This document shows positions 52,340-61,719 of a DNA stretch of 64,000 bases, in pieces. Each line of letters starts with the position of its first letter. The first letter of the stretch is position 1. The translations under genes and the position numbers were made by a program. The notes under the pieces were generated by a model that saw only the letters and a list, made by a program, of their open reading frames with translations, ran no database searches and had not been told where the DNA came from. The DNA is from Acetobacteraceae bacterium B3987 (GTDB taxonomy: Bacteria; Pseudomonadota; Alphaproteobacteria; Acetobacterales; Acetobacteraceae): assembly GCA_026537415.1 (NCBI GenBank), contig JAFNMF010000030.1, positions 248,001 through 312,000 of the forward strand, given 5' to 3'.

Positions 52340-53296
52340 ATGCCGCCTACTGACAGTTCCTCCCCTGCCAGAACACCCCGCCGGCTTATCATTACAGGCA
52401 GTGACAGCCGTTATTTTCCTTTGCTTCAGGAACTCATTGCTTCCATTCGCCGCTTCCCAGTTCTGGAAGCAATAGAAATTGCCTGCATCGATGGCGGGCT
52501 GGAACAGTCACAGAGTCTCCAACTAGAACGGCAGGGCATCACTGTCCGCAATCCCCAAACATTTCCCCATGTCTCACGGCGGGCCCTACGTAAGCGACCC
52601 AATCTGACCATTGAACTTTCCAAAATGTGGCTGAACCAGCTTTTCCCAGCTTATGACACGCTGGTTTGGATTGATGCAGATGCTTGGATACAGGACAGTC
52701 AGGCCGTCACCATGCTCTTTCAGGCCGCTGAGCAGACACCGCACGCTCTGGCCATCACACCAGAAATCTTCCTGCACAAACCACTCTTTCGGCTGCGCTG
52801 GTTGCCTTTCAACCTCGTGCAGCTCCGTTCCATCCTGTACAAAAATTCCCGTCTGGCACGGTTGCCCCGCTCAATCTGCCGTAGCATTGGCGTGCGCCCG
52901 ACCCTCAATGCCGGTGTGTTCGCCCTCTCCCGCATGGCCCCTCATTGGCCCCGGCTCCAATATTGGCAGGGAGTTGCCCTACGTCATGGCAAGATATTCA
53001 GTTCCGGTCAGCTTGCTATAGCCCTGACGAGCTATCATGAGGGCCACACCACCGCCCTAATGCCAGCTGGATGCAACTATCTGGGGCCGTGGCAGCTAGA
53101 CCCACAAACAGGCCTGCTCTGCGAAGTCATCTTCCCCCATAAGCCTGTCGGCATTGTCCATCTCGCTGGCTATGACGCCATGCGGCTGGACCCGACTGTC
53201 ACATTGGATGTCCCTGACCGGATGGGAGGAACACATGCGCTGAATCTACGCTTCAGTACGATGCAGGCTTACCGAGCCACGCATGGTCTGACCTGA
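52340..53296 (+). CDS. Glycosyltransferase, GT8-like
   Basis: Protein of 318 residues with a GT-A-like N-terminal fold: RRLIITGSDSRYFPLLQELIASI, then VWIDADAWIQD with the metal-binding DAD at residues 112-114, and PTLNAGVFALSR later, as in GT8 retaining glycosyltransferases. A C-terminal HLAGYDAM carries a possible catalytic or metal-binding His. There is no signal peptide, so it should act in the cytoplasm on a surface polymer or lipid. The acceptor is unknown. It converges on the efflux outer-membrane gene. Confidence 0.7.
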   Translation: MPPTDSSSPARTPRRLIITGSDSRYFPLLQELIASIRRFPVLEAIEIACIDGGLEQSQSLQLERQGITVRNPQTFPHVSRRALRKRPNLTIELSKMWLNQLFPAYDTLVWIDADAWIQDSQAVTMLFQAAEQTPHALAITPEIFLHKPLFRLRWLPFNLVQLRSILYKNSRLARLPRSICRSIGVRPTLNAGVFALSRMAPHWPRLQYWQGVALRHGKIFSSGQLAIALTSYHEGHTTALMPAGCNYLGPWQLDPQTGLLCEVIFPHKPVGIVHLAGYDAMRLDPTVTLDVPDRMGGTHALNLRFSTMQAYRATHGLT

Positions 53297-53298
53297 CC

Positions 53299-54807
53299 TT
53301 ACCGGCTGAAGGCCCGCAGAATCATGTCTCTGCTTTCATGCTGTTCTACCTTCAGAGTCGTGTTGGAGAGTTCTCGACCCTGCCAGCCAGCACCAAAGGC
53401 GATATAGAGCGAAATCGCATCATCCATTCGCTTGCCCGTTGCCGATACAGCCGCAACACGGCGGGACAGATAGGTCTGCTGGGAGTTCAGAACATCCAGA
53501 TATCCCGTCAGCCCGGCAGCATACAGCTGGCGTGCGCGGGACAGGGCCAGACCAGCCTGTGCGGCGGCTTCTCTTTCTTCCCGGACCAGCTCATTATCCT
53601 GATGCCAGTCATCCAGACTGTCTTCCACTTCCCGGAACGCATTCAGAACGGTCTGACGATATTGCAGACGGCTGGCCTCAGCCTCGCTTCTGGCCTGAGC
53701 AATCTGGGCACTATACTTGCCACCATGCAGGACAGGCAGAGATGCCATCATCATAACGTTCCAACTCATTCCCCCCAACTGGAACGCCTGATATGCCGCT
53801 GACGCATTAGGGTTAAATGTCAGTGGAATGCTGAAATTGGGATAAAGATTGGAAATTGTAATCCCAATGCGGGATACGCTGGCCGCATAACGCCGCTCGG
53901 CAGAGCGGATGTCTGGCCGGTTGGTCAGCACGGTTGAGGGAAGCATGGCCGGGAAAGGCGGTAGGGTCGGAATGGGCTTCCGCTCTTCCAAATCAGGTTG
54001 TTCCTTACCGGGCATCTCACCCATCAGCACATTGATGGCATGAATCAACTGCTCCTGCCGTGCCCGCAAGGGAGGAAGACGGGCCAGCTCAGCATGTTCT
54101 TCCGTCCGGGATTGGGCAATGGCCAGCGTATTGCCGACACCATTGTTGAAAAGCCTCTCCACCAGACGGGTGCTGTCACGGGCTGTACGGATGGAATCTT
54201 CTGTCACGCTCATCCGTGTCTGAATGGTCCGCAACTCGACATAATCCGTCACAAGCTGGCTCAGCAAGGACAGAAGCAGCCCCCGTCGCTCCTCAATGCT
54301 GACTTCCACCAGCCTTTTACGCTCCTGCACCTGCCGGGAAATATGACCGAAAACATCGATCTCCCAACTCGCACGGGCACCATAAGTCAGCACGGACGCA
54401 TGAGGATGGTTCGCAGAATTCCCCGGGCGCAGGGGCCAGTTATCGACATTGATGGAGTAACGGTTATCCCCGCCCCCGGCATTGGCATCCAGCTGCGGAT
54501 ACCAGTTGGACTGCGCCTGCCGCCGAACGGACTGTTCAGCCAACACATGCTCGGTCGCTACCTGAAGGTCGTAATTCCCCTTGATCGTCTGTTCGACCAG
54601 CCTGTCAAGCACGGGGTCATGGAACTGCGCCCACCAATCACGAAGGTTCGCCTCTGTCTCGGCAATTTCCTCTTTCGTTGCCGGGTGAGGCTCACTCGCA
54701 AAATGGCCCGGAACTTTCATCCTGTCCGGCTTATATTCCGGCCCGACCATGCAGGACGTCAGAAAAAGACAGCTACTGACAGCAAGGGGAGCAAACCGCA
54801 TTTTCAT
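53299..54807 (-). CDS. RND-type outer-membrane efflux lipoprotein (OprM/NodT family)
   Basis: Outer-membrane channel of 502 residues. A lipobox (LFLTSCMVGPEYKPD) is typical of the NodT branch, and two OEP domains follow with TolC-like coiled coils, for example NLRDWWAQFHDPVLDRLVEQTIKGNYDLQVA near the N-terminus and RPDIRSAERRYAASVSRIGI later. It begins 1 base after the HlyD-type gene stop, in an operon with the AaeX/AaeA-like genes, so the three probably form an envelope-spanning pump. Confidence 0.92.
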   Translation of the reverse strand: MKMRFAPLAVSSCLFLTSCMVGPEYKPDRMKVPGHFASEPHPATKEEIAETEANLRDWWAQFHDPVLDRLVEQTIKGNYDLQVATEHVLAEQSVRRQAQSNWYPQLDANAGGGDNRYSINVDNWPLRPGNSANHPHASVLTYGARASWEIDVFGHISRQVQERKRLVEVSIEERRGLLLSLLSQLVTDYVELRTIQTRMSVTEDSIRTARDSTRLVERLFNNGVGNTLAIAQSRTEEHAELARLPPLRARQEQLIHAINVLMGEMPGKEQPDLEERKPIPTLPPFPAMLPSTVLTNRPDIRSAERRYAASVSRIGITISNLYPNFSIPLTFNPNASAAYQAFQLGGMSWNVMMMASLPVLHGGKYSAQIAQARSEAEASRLQYRQTVLNAFREVEDSLDDWHQDNELVREEREAAAQAGLALSRARQLYAAGLTGYLDVLNSQQTYLSRRVAAVSATGKRMDDAISLYIAFGAGWQGRELSNTTLKVEQHESRDMILRAFSR

Positions 54808-54808
54808 C

Positions 54809-55720
54809 TTACAGGTGATCCTGCAACCATGTCGTCAGCAGGCCTCTGCCTCCGGCTTTTTCTTTCCCTACGGCTACGGTAGCCGTCATACCTGCAGAAA
54901 GGATAACCTCCGGCGGCATTTCATCAATCTCGATACGCACAGGGATACGCTGCGCCAACCGCACCCATGTGAAGATCGGATTCACATCTGGCAGGCCAAG
55001 TTTGTCCGACATCCCGTTCGTATCATTGATGCCTCGGCCAATACTAACGACATGCCCCTTGAGGATATGGCGGTACCCCATCAGCTTGATGCGGGCTTTA
55101 TCGCCAACATGCACACCATGCATCTTGGTTTCTTCAAAATACCCATAAACCCAATAGCTGTTGGCATCGATCACTGCCATGCGGGACTGTCCGGCTGTCA
55201 CGTAATCGCCGACACGCAGATTAAGGTTGGTCACGTACCCATCCACAGCAGAATAAACCGTGGAACGCTGAAGATTAAGCAAGGCTGTATCCAGAGCAGA
55301 CTGCGCTTCCTCCAACCGGGCACGGCGTACTTCCATCTCGGAGTCGAAAACGTCCTGCTCCTCACGGGACACAACGCCACCCAGTCCCCGCCGCCGCTTC
55401 GCATTCAGGACACTCAGCTTATAATCTTCCGTAACGCCAGCCAGACGGGCTCTGGCCTCATCAATCTTGAGCTTGAAACGCAACGGATCAATCGTGAAAA
55501 GTGGGTCACCTTTATGGACAAACTGGTTATCCACGACAGGAACAGAAACAACCGTTCCAGAAACTTCAGGCGTTGCCGTGACGACATAGACACGCACACG
55601 GCCATCACGTGTCCAAGGATCGAGAACATAGAGATCCCACACAACGTATCCCAGCCCAATGGCCAGTGCGATGATGATCAATGTCAGTATTGGGCGTAAG
55701 AGACGCCGGATCCAGTTCAT
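54809..55720 (-). CDS. HlyD/AaeA-type periplasmic adaptor
   Basis: Membrane fusion protein of 303 residues with one N-terminal membrane helix, then a short coiled coil between two halves of a lipoyl-type motif (TATPEVSGTVVSVPVVDNQFVHKGDPLFTIDP and YSAVDGYVTNLNLRVGDYVTAG). The layout matches AaeA, the adaptor of the p-hydroxybenzoate efflux pump. The usual inner-membrane partner (AaeB, FUSC family) is not encoded nearby. It lies between the DUF1656 gene and the outer-membrane channel. Confidence 0.9.
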   Translation of the reverse strand: MNWIRRLLRPILTLIIIALAIGLGYVVWDLYVLDPWTRDGRVRVYVVTATPEVSGTVVSVPVVDNQFVHKGDPLFTIDPLRFKLKIDEARARLAGVTEDYKLSVLNAKRRRGLGGVVSREEQDVFDSEMEVRRARLEEAQSALDTALLNLQRSTVYSAVDGYVTNLNLRVGDYVTAGQSRMAVIDANSYWVYGYFEETKMHGVHVGDKARIKLMGYRHILKGHVVSIGRGINDTNGMSDKLGLPDVNPIFTWVRLAQRIPVRIEIDEMPPEVILSAGMTATVAVGKEKAGGRGLLTTWLQDHL

Positions 55721-55734
55721 ACCCCCGCTCCACC

Positions 55735-55932
55735 TCAGACGAAAATAACCAGCAGACAGAGAACACAGACATACAGGGCGATCTCAAACAAGGCGACATG
55801 CCAGAACCAGCTCAACGCCCCAAGACGCCAAAGCCCGTAACGTAAGGCCAATGTCACCAACACAGCGCAAACGGCATAAACAGCTATGGGAGATACAAAA
55901 ACACCACACAGGCTGACTTCTGAAAGCATCAT
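55735..55932 (-). CDS. DUF1656 (AaeX-like) small membrane protein
   Basis: Protein of 65 residues with two membrane segments, starting MMLSEVSLCGVFVSPIAVYA and ending near FEIALYVCVLCLLVIFV. This is the pattern of DUF1656/AaeX proteins encoded with AaeA/AaeB efflux systems. The ATG at 55932 has gggag 9 bases upstream; an in-frame ATG at 55941 sits directly against the ribosome site and is less likely. Longer open frames upstream are not supported. Confidence 0.85.
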   Translation of the reverse strand: MMLSEVSLCGVFVSPIAVYAVCAVLVTLALRYGLWRLGALSWFWHVALFEIALYVCVLCLLVIFV

Positions 55933-56275
55933 ACGCCGCATCTCCCGAAAGACCGGGACCGTGCGGGTGATGTATCCGATGCTATGCTCACGTTGCTCCC
56001 CATCGCACCTGCAAAAGGTCTGGTGTTCATCCAGACAAGCCGGCTCTTCGTTCCACCAAGAGTACCATACCGGACTTCCACCTGAGAGACAGCACGAAAT
56101 GCCATCAATCCACCTTCCTGCTTCCAGCCACAGGGAAGGAGCTATCTGCGCTACCCCATACCGTTCGTTACAGGACGCCATCCGGGCAGACGCTGCACCG
56201 AGAAAAACAGCCCATAACAGAAGCGGCCCCTGAAGGCCGCTTCTTTTCTCTCATACGCCAATGGAGCCGGCAAAA
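55933..56275. other. Intergenic region without recognised gene
   Basis: 343 bases upstream of the DUF1656 gene. The frames I translated on the minus strand gave no FUSC-like sequence. A 9-bp hairpin is at 56220-56243, followed on the plus strand by TTTTC. It may serve as a terminator for the membrane-protein gene to the right. Confidence 0.4.
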
Positions 56276-56719
56276 TCACTTTTTCCGGCGTGTAAAGGTA
56301 CCCTTGACAATACGCCACGCATGTCCACCAGCGTAACGACCCACTGGCCCGCTAGCGAGACCCAGCAAAGATGTCAGGGCGAAGTTCTGCTTCAGCTCAT
56401 GGAGCTTCTTGTCCCGTTCCATGCGGGCACGGTCCTCTGCAATACCTGTATGACCAGCACGCAGTGCCAAAAGCAGGAATATAACAGCGAACAAGAGGTC
56501 AATCCCCAACACGCAGACAGCAGACAGCAAAAGGCCCAGATGGCAGACCTGCCTAAAGAACGCCCAGAACACCCAATGAAGAGTGACAGCTGCAAAAGCG
56601 AGAAACACAAGTGCTACAACAAGAAAGCAAAGCCGGATTCCATGCCGCTTTGCGCACTCCTTGAAAATCTTTCCCTGAGCAGCAAGCACTGCCTGACCAA
56701 GTTCCAGTAGACCATTCAT
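56276..56719 (-). CDS. Holin-like two-span membrane protein
   Basis: Protein of 147 residues with two long membrane segments (IRLCFLVVALVFLAFAAVTLHWVFWAFF and LGLLLSAVCVLGIDLLFAVIFLLLALRAG) flanked by a basic N-terminal and a charged C-terminal part. The arrangement resembles phage holin III/Act_Holin-type superfamily proteins found in bacterial chromosomes without phage context. Function unknown. An agggcag ribosome-like site precedes the start. Confidence 0.6.
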   Translation of the reverse strand: MNGLLELGQAVLAAQGKIFKECAKRHGIRLCFLVVALVFLAFAAVTLHWVFWAFFRQVCHLGLLLSAVCVLGIDLLFAVIFLLLALRAGHTGIAEDRARMERDKKLHELKQNFALTSLLGLASGPVGRYAGGHAWRIVKGTFTRRKK

Positions 56720-57072
56720 GATACGACTGCTGCCCTTTCAAATTCACGAAAACACTAATGCTCCTGCTGAAAAGAAGACAGAACGCACCCTTTCGCAGGC
56801 CATTATCTCATGTATAGCACTACACAAGAAAAAGCCAAAGCACCCTACCGAATACGGGAAGTTTCCCCTAAACTGAAATCAAACTAATAAAAACTTCCTC
56901 ATTTTACCCTTAAAAAAAGGCATAAAAATGTCTTACCTCGTTTCTTATCGCCATCTGTAACGAAGTTTCAAGAAACACTATGCAATAACCCCCTGTATCC
57001 GCCACTTTCATAGATCGACCTTTTCCTGCTTCACACTGTCACCCCAACAGTCTGTACGGTGCCGCACACGTT
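56720..57072. other. AT-rich intergenic region
   Basis: 353 bases with no gene I can support. It contains the promoters of the holin-like gene (left) and of the solute-binding protein gene (right). No palindrome or terminator stood out. Confidence 0.5.
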
Positions 57073-58203
57073 ATGAGAACATCCCGTCCTAGCAACTATC
57101 GAAGCCTGTTTCCCCTCTATAAAAACTGCCGCCTATTCCGCTTCATTATTGCGGCAGCCCGCACCATCGGAACACGCCTTGGAAAGTACCATTTTTCTAT
57201 CTGCTACTTATCAACACAATGTCTGATTCTTACGATCATGACAGGTGTCGCCTTTTCTTTAACCTGCGCTGCCACAGCCAATGCACAGACAGACGCTGCC
57301 ACCTCGGAAAAAACATATTATTGGGCTATCCCAGAACGGGATCTCATTGGCCCCATCCTCTGCAACACCAGCCCTATAGCCCTCAAACTCTTAGGCCGTG
57401 AAGACCGAGGGCTAGAAGAAATAGAGCAGCAGGCTCTCGCTTACCCGCAGACCGTCCAGGCCATCATGCTGGATAGTACAGAGTCGGCCATCGCCTGCGC
57501 ACGCTCATGGCTACAACCCCTTCATGCACTGGACCGATGCGGACAACCGGCTGGTTTCTTCCGCAATGTCCTCTTTCGGGACACATCCCGCGTTACATCA
57601 CCACCACATTGGACAACCCTGTGGGATGTTGCCCGCTATCCCGGCCAGCGGACCTTCTTTCAGGGCCCCCGTATGACGCTGGAAATCGCTCTATTGGCCG
57701 ATGGAGTGCCCCCCAATAAAATCTACACCGAGCTTTCCACCAATAGCGGAATCGACCGTGCCTTCCATAAGCTCAACCAGCTAAGGCCCTATATTGTCTG
57801 GTGGCGTTCCTCCACCGAGGCCCAACATATCCTACAAAGGCAGACTGTCCTGATGGGGGTCATTCCCAGTGCCATCATTCTCTCGCCTCGGACGAAAGAT
57901 ACACTGACACGGCCTTATCAGCCGGACATGAGCCGTATCCTCTACAGTCCTGCCGTATGGGCGATTCCTGCAACACTCCCCCCCGACAAAGCCAACGAAA
58001 CCCGGGCTATCCTTCTAAACAACCCGCCCCATCTTCCTTATCTTCCCAACCCTTTACCGGCCGAATCACTTGAAATCAGCGACAGTTTCTGGGCAACACA
58101 TGCGCTGCTGCTGAGTAAGCGTTTTAACGCGTGGTTCTCTCACTTCGCCCCTCCATGCCATGACTCCTCCATGCAATTGATGACAGAACAGCCCCAACAA
58201 TGA
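57073..58203 (+). CDS. Orphan extracellular solute-binding protein (polyamine/iron type)
   Basis: Protein of 376 residues resembling family 1 extracellular solute-binding proteins such as PotD-like subunits. The match is in the middle: [35 protein letters not shown], then INKHIT-like helices, [27 protein letters not shown] hydrophobic signal-like segment ends near AATANAQ, but about 60 residues precede it; a start at the ATG at 57238 would give a more normal signal peptide. No transporter permease or ATPase gene is nearby. Its stop overlaps the next start by 4 bases. Confidence 0.6.
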   Translation: MRTSRPSNYRSLFPLYKNCRLFRFIIAAARTIGTRLGKYHFSICYLSTQCLILTIMTGVAFSLTCAATANAQTDAATSEKTYYWAIPERDLIGPILCNTSPIALKLLGREDRGLEEIEQQALAYPQTVQAIMLDSTESAIACARSWLQPLHALDRCGQPAGFFRNVLFRDTSRVTSPPHWTTLWDVARYPGQRTFFQGPRMTLEIALLADGVPPNKIYTELSTNSGIDRAFHKLNQLRPYIVWWRSSTEAQHILQRQTVLMGVIPSAIILSPRTKDTLTRPYQPDMSRILYSPAVWAIPATLPPDKANETRAILLNNPPHLPYLPNPLPAESLEISDSFWATHALLLSKRFNAWFSHFAPPCHDSSMQLMTEQPQQ

Positions 58204-58694
58204 CAGACTCTCTTCCTTTCTGGCAGACCACTTCCCTTCAAGACATGACACCCAGCCAGTGGGAATCACTCTGTGATGGCTGTGGCCGCTGCTGCCTGAA
58301 CAAACTACGTGATGAAGACACGGATGAAATTATCTGGACTGACGTGTCCTGCCGCCTGCTCGATACACAGACCTGCCGCTGCACCGATTATGAACGACGC
58401 CAGAAAAAAGTCCCGGACTGCATCTCCCTGACGCCTACTATTCTGGAAGAAGTTGACTGGCTGCCACCAAGCTGCGCTTATCGCCTCCTGCGGGATGGAT
58501 TCGACCTGCCAGACTGGCACCCCCTCCGTACCGGGACAGGCGATAGCGTAGTAGAAGCCGGAGCTTCGGCAAGTGGCCGCTGCATCAGTGAGCGACGGGC
58601 TGGAATGCTGGAAGACCACATTACCGACTGGCCCGGAAGCTGGCCTGAAAATGCACCCCCCTGCATCGCACATCACCAACATGGCAATCGCTGA
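58200..58694 (+). CDS. YcgN-type cysteine cluster protein (UPF0260)
   Basis: Protein of 164 residues of the UPF0260 (YcgN) family, with an N-terminal cysteine motif CDGCGRCC (Cys25, 28, 31, 32) and several further Cys residues ([28 protein letters not shown]). This pattern probably binds a metal or iron-sulfur cluster. The start overlaps the upstream solute-binding gene (ATGA). Function unknown. Confidence 0.88.
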   Translation: MTDSLPFWQTTSLQDMTPSQWESLCDGCGRCCLNKLRDEDTDEIIWTDVSCRLLDTQTCRCTDYERRQKKVPDCISLTPTILEEVDWLPPSCAYRLLRDGFDLPDWHPLRTGTGDSVVEAGASASGRCISERRAGMLEDHITDWPGSWPENAPPCIAHHQHGNR

Positions 58695-58700
58695 CCCTTC

Positions 58701-59372
58701 ATGCTGAGCCCGCCTATTCTCTGGCGTGTATCTTCACGGGCACGACGAATTATCCTTCGTTTGGATATTCGCAAACGAGCCATCATCGTCACGCTGCCTG
58801 CCGGGGTAACGCGTCAGCAAGGTATGCGCTTCCTACAGAGCCAATCCCAATGGCTGGCACAAGCCATGTCAGAGCTGCCCCTCTCCGCCGTGGAGCAGGG
58901 GCAGATATGGTTGGAAGGGGAGTCCATATCCATTCTCCCGACCACTACACTGGATGGCCGCACACGCCTGACAGAAAGCGGGCTGCATATCGGCCACCCA
59001 CCCGAAGAGCATTCCCGCTATCTGCTTTCCTTCCTGAAACGTCGGGCTGAAGCCATTTTCCCATCCCTCTTTCAGCAAGAAAGCCTCAGAATGGGCGCAT
59101 CTCCGACAAAACTCAGCCTGAGGGATGTCAAAAGCCGCTGGGGAAGCTGCACGAGGCAAGGGCGCATCATGCTTAGCTGGCGGCTCATCATGGCTCCACC
59201 AGACATCTACACCTATGTCATGGTGCATGAGCTGGCCCATCTCAGCCATTTCAATCATGGGCCGGACTTCTGGGCCCTTGTGGACCGATACGCTCCGGGC
59301 GGGCAGTCGGGTCGCAAAAAAGCTGAAAAATGGCTTTCACAGAATGGTGCCCGCCTGCTGGCTATGATATAG
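58701..59372 (+). CDS. YgjP-type metallopeptidase (DUF45)
   Basis: Protein of 223 residues of the YgjP/M48-like family. The zinc site is HELAH at residues 176-180 with a third ligand region at His186 (HFNHGPDFW), and the preceding WGSC motif (residues 147-150) is typical. A short ORF-adjacent region separates it from the YcgN-type gene by 6 bases, so the three genes 57073-59372 probably form one transcript. Substrate unknown. Confidence 0.88.
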   Translation: MLSPPILWRVSSRARRIILRLDIRKRAIIVTLPAGVTRQQGMRFLQSQSQWLAQAMSELPLSAVEQGQIWLEGESISILPTTTLDGRTRLTESGLHIGHPPEEHSRYLLSFLKRRAEAIFPSLFQQESLRMGASPTKLSLRDVKSRWGSCTRQGRIMLSWRLIMAPPDIYTYVMVHELAHLSHFNHGPDFWALVDRYAPGGQSGRKKAEKWLSQNGARLLAMI

Positions 59373-59388
59373 GGAAACCGCTTCCTGT

Positions 59389-59475
59389 GCGCGCTTGGCG
59401 GAATGGTAGACGCACGAGACTTAAAATCTCGAGTTCGGTTAGAACGTGCGGGTTCAAGTCCCGCAGCGCGCACCA
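59389..59475 (+). tRNA. tRNA-Leu (anticodon TAA)
   Basis: Acceptor stem GCGCGCT/AGCGCGC, anticodon arm gagacTTAAaatctc containing TAA, long variable arm, T-arm GTTCAAGTCC and encoded CCA are all present. It lies just upstream of the Sel1 gene. Confidence 0.95.
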
Positions 59476-59621
59476 GGGGCTCCCTTTTCTGGCCCTATAC
59501 CGTTGCATTTCTGCTGGTCACCGCCCTATCCTCCTGTAAAAGCGTATCAGTCTGGTCCCAGTGCCCGGTTGGTCTCACATCCCTTTGCAGGCTCGCTCCG
59601 TCCAGCAGAGTAAGGAACGTC

Positions 59622-60377
59622 ATGGTATTCGCCCGAGTTCGTCGATTTTTCAGACCTTCCCCCCCTCGCCCACAGGAACCTGACCTGCCGCCCAATCTTG
59701 CAGAGATCTACCGTCAGGCCCGGAATGGCCATGTGCTGGAACAGGTGCTGTGGGGAAAAGTGTTGCTGGACAGCCAGTACGTTCCTCGGGACGTGGACAA
59801 GGCACGGGAGTGGTTCACCATAGCCGCCTCTGCCAATTATGGTCCGGCTTACAATATGCTTGGTCGCTGCTCACAATTTGGCTGGGGGTGCCCGCTGGAC
59901 CTCGCAGAGGCCGTCCGCCATTATCATAAGGCGGCTGAGCTGGATGATTTGTGGGGCACCTACAATCTCGGCATCTGCCATATGCGAGGTATGGGGGTAG
60001 AAGCCGATCGGCGGACAGCCTTCCTTCTCTTCCGCCGTGCCGCATTGCGGGGTCATGCAAAATCCATGAATCTACTGGCCCGTTTCATTGAAGAAGGATG
60101 GGAAACCCCAGCCAACCCGATTGCTGCACTGGAATGGTATCAGCGTTCTGCCGATGGTGGCGATTATCGAGGACAGCACAACTACGCCACGGCTCTACTG
60201 GGCATGGGGCAGCCGGATGAGGCCCTCCGTTACTGGCGCATGGCCGTGAAGGACGCCACACCGGATATTCTCCAAGCTATGCAACGAGAACTGGAACACC
60301 CCGATGCTCCGCAGGACCCGGAGCTTATGGAAACACTCCGGAACCGACTGCAAGCCGTCCTGCCGGAAGCCACTTAA
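59622..60377 (+). CDS. Sel1-repeat (SLR) protein
   Basis: Protein of 251 residues with about four Sel1-like (TPR-like) repeats: AREWFTIAASANYGPAYNMLGR, AVRHYHKAAELDDLWGTYNLGI, AFLLFRRAALRGHAKSMNLLARF and ALEWYQRSADGGDYRGQHNYATAL. These mediate protein contacts. The ATG at 59622 has aagga about 6 bases upstream; the open frame extends back into the tRNA, which is not coding. Partner unknown; it stands alone before ilvE. Confidence 0.85.
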   Translation: MVFARVRRFFRPSPPRPQEPDLPPNLAEIYRQARNGHVLEQVLWGKVLLDSQYVPRDVDKAREWFTIAASANYGPAYNMLGRCSQFGWGCPLDLAEAVRHYHKAAELDDLWGTYNLGICHMRGMGVEADRRTAFLLFRRAALRGHAKSMNLLARFIEEGWETPANPIAALEWYQRSADGGDYRGQHNYATALLGMGQPDEALRYWRMAVKDATPDILQAMQRELEHPDAPQDPELMETLRNRLQAVLPEAT

Positions 60378-60406
60378 CGGCTTCCGGTCCGGCTCTCATC
60401 TCACTT

Positions 60407-61492
60407 TTAGAGGGATACGGAATGGACCCAGCCAAATGGGTCCGGTTCTTCCCCACGCTGGAGGCCGCACAGGGCAGTACGCAGCTTCATGGTGACCGGA
60501 CCAGCCGTTTTGCCATCACCGAAGGCCACAGAGCCGGATTCCCGGCGGAACTCGCCAATCGGTGAAATAACGGCCGCTGTTCCGCAGGCAAAAGCCTCCG
60601 TAATCTCACCAGCTGCCGCAGCCTTGAACACATCTTCAATGGCCACAGGCTCCTCAACCATCGTCAGGCCCATTTTACGGCCCAGCTTGAGGATGCTGTC
60701 CCTCGTAATTCCCCGCAGGATTGTCCCGCCCAGTGGCGGAGTCACCACGCTGCCATCCTTGCGCACGAACATGACGTTCATCCCGCCCATTTCATCAATA
60801 AAACGGCGTTCCTTCGCATCAAGGAAGAGGACCTGACTACAGCCATTATCAGCGGCTTCCTGCTGGGGCAGCAGACTGGCTGCATAATTGCCGCCACATT
60901 TAGCCTCACCCGTTCCACCAGATGCTGCACGGGTATATATCTCGGACACCCAAACCGGGATACTACCATTCCCGCTGAAATAGCCGCCGACAGGGCTGGC
61001 TAGCACAATGAACAAATACTCATTGGCCCGCTTCACACCCAGAAAGACTTCATTGGAAATCATGAACGGACGCAGATAGAGGCTCTGCTCCGGGTTGGAC
61101 GGCACCCAGTCCTGATCCACTTTCAACAGTGCCTTGATAGCACCGAGGAAAAGGTCCTCCGGCAATTCCGCCATGGAAAGGCGGCGGGCGGACGCTGCAA
61201 AACGGGCTGCGTTAGCCTCTGGTCGGAACAGAGTGACAGCCCCACCCTTGCCACGATAGGCCTTCAACCCCTCAAAAATCTCCTGACCGTAATGCAGCAC
61301 GGTAGATGCCGGATCGATCTGCAAAGGCTGACGAGGAATAATCTTGGCATCGTGCCAGCCTTTTTCATCCGTATAACGGATGACAGCCATATGATCCGTA
61401 AAGACACGCCCGAATTTCGGGTCCACCATCAAAGCCTGCCGCTGCTCTGCGGATGTTGGCGTGGTTGTCCGTTCTATCCTGAACTCTGCCAT
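60407..61492 (-). CDS. ilvE: Branched-chain amino-acid aminotransferase
   Basis: PLP-dependent class IV aminotransferase of 361 residues that transfers the amino group to or from valine, leucine and isoleucine. The catalytic Lys lies in AKCGGNYAASLLPQQEA; VLHYGQEIFEGLKAYRG near the N-terminus and RFIDEMGGMNVMFV, then GTILRGITRDSILKL are family landmarks. The ATG at 61492 is followed immediately by MAEFRIERTTTPTS; a longer frame to 61522 is possible. It is convergent with the Sel1 gene and divergent from nothing close. Confidence 0.95.
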   Translation of the reverse strand: MAEFRIERTTTPTSAEQRQALMVDPKFGRVFTDHMAVIRYTDEKGWHDAKIIPRQPLQIDPASTVLHYGQEIFEGLKAYRGKGGAVTLFRPEANAARFAASARRLSMAELPEDLFLGAIKALLKVDQDWVPSNPEQSLYLRPFMISNEVFLGVKRANEYLFIVLASPVGGYFSGNGSIPVWVSEIYTRAASGGTGEAKCGGNYAASLLPQQEAADNGCSQVLFLDAKERRFIDEMGGMNVMFVRKDGSVVTPPLGGTILRGITRDSILKLGRKMGLTMVEEPVAIEDVFKAAAAGEITEAFACGTAAVISPIGEFRRESGSVAFGDGKTAGPVTMKLRTALCGLQRGEEPDPFGWVHSVSL

Positions 61493-61650
61493 GATACTTT
61501 CTGCCTTCCCGATCAGTTCCAAGGAGTTACATTTCGGAAATTATGGGGTTTGCCGTCAAGGGGGCAAGATGTGAAATACTATGTCTCTCAATAACATATT
61601 TTTGAAACTTTATTTCACGTACGCCTGACAGACCCAAAATTGAGGGCAAG

Positions 61651-61683
61651 AAAAAACCCCCACCTGTAAAGGCGAGGGTTTTT
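61651..61683 (-). terminator. Intrinsic terminator after rpsI
   Basis: On the minus strand, stem aaccctcgcct / aggtgggggtt (one G-T or mismatch) is followed by TTTT, downstream of rpsI. Confidence 0.85.
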
Positions 61684-61719
61684 CCCGGCATAAGCCAGTT
61701 TTCCGTAAGGTTGAAAAAA

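Noticed and set aside
55933-56181. Longer minus-strand frame in front of the DUF1656 gene, possible FUSC remnant
   Set aside because: The translation shows no membrane segments and nothing FUSC-like; the DUF1656 start with ribosome site at 55932 is better.
59403-59621. Open frame inside and after tRNA-Leu as N-terminus of the Sel1 protein
   Set aside because: It overlaps the tRNA and lacks a start signal; the ATG at 59622 with a ribosome site is preferred.
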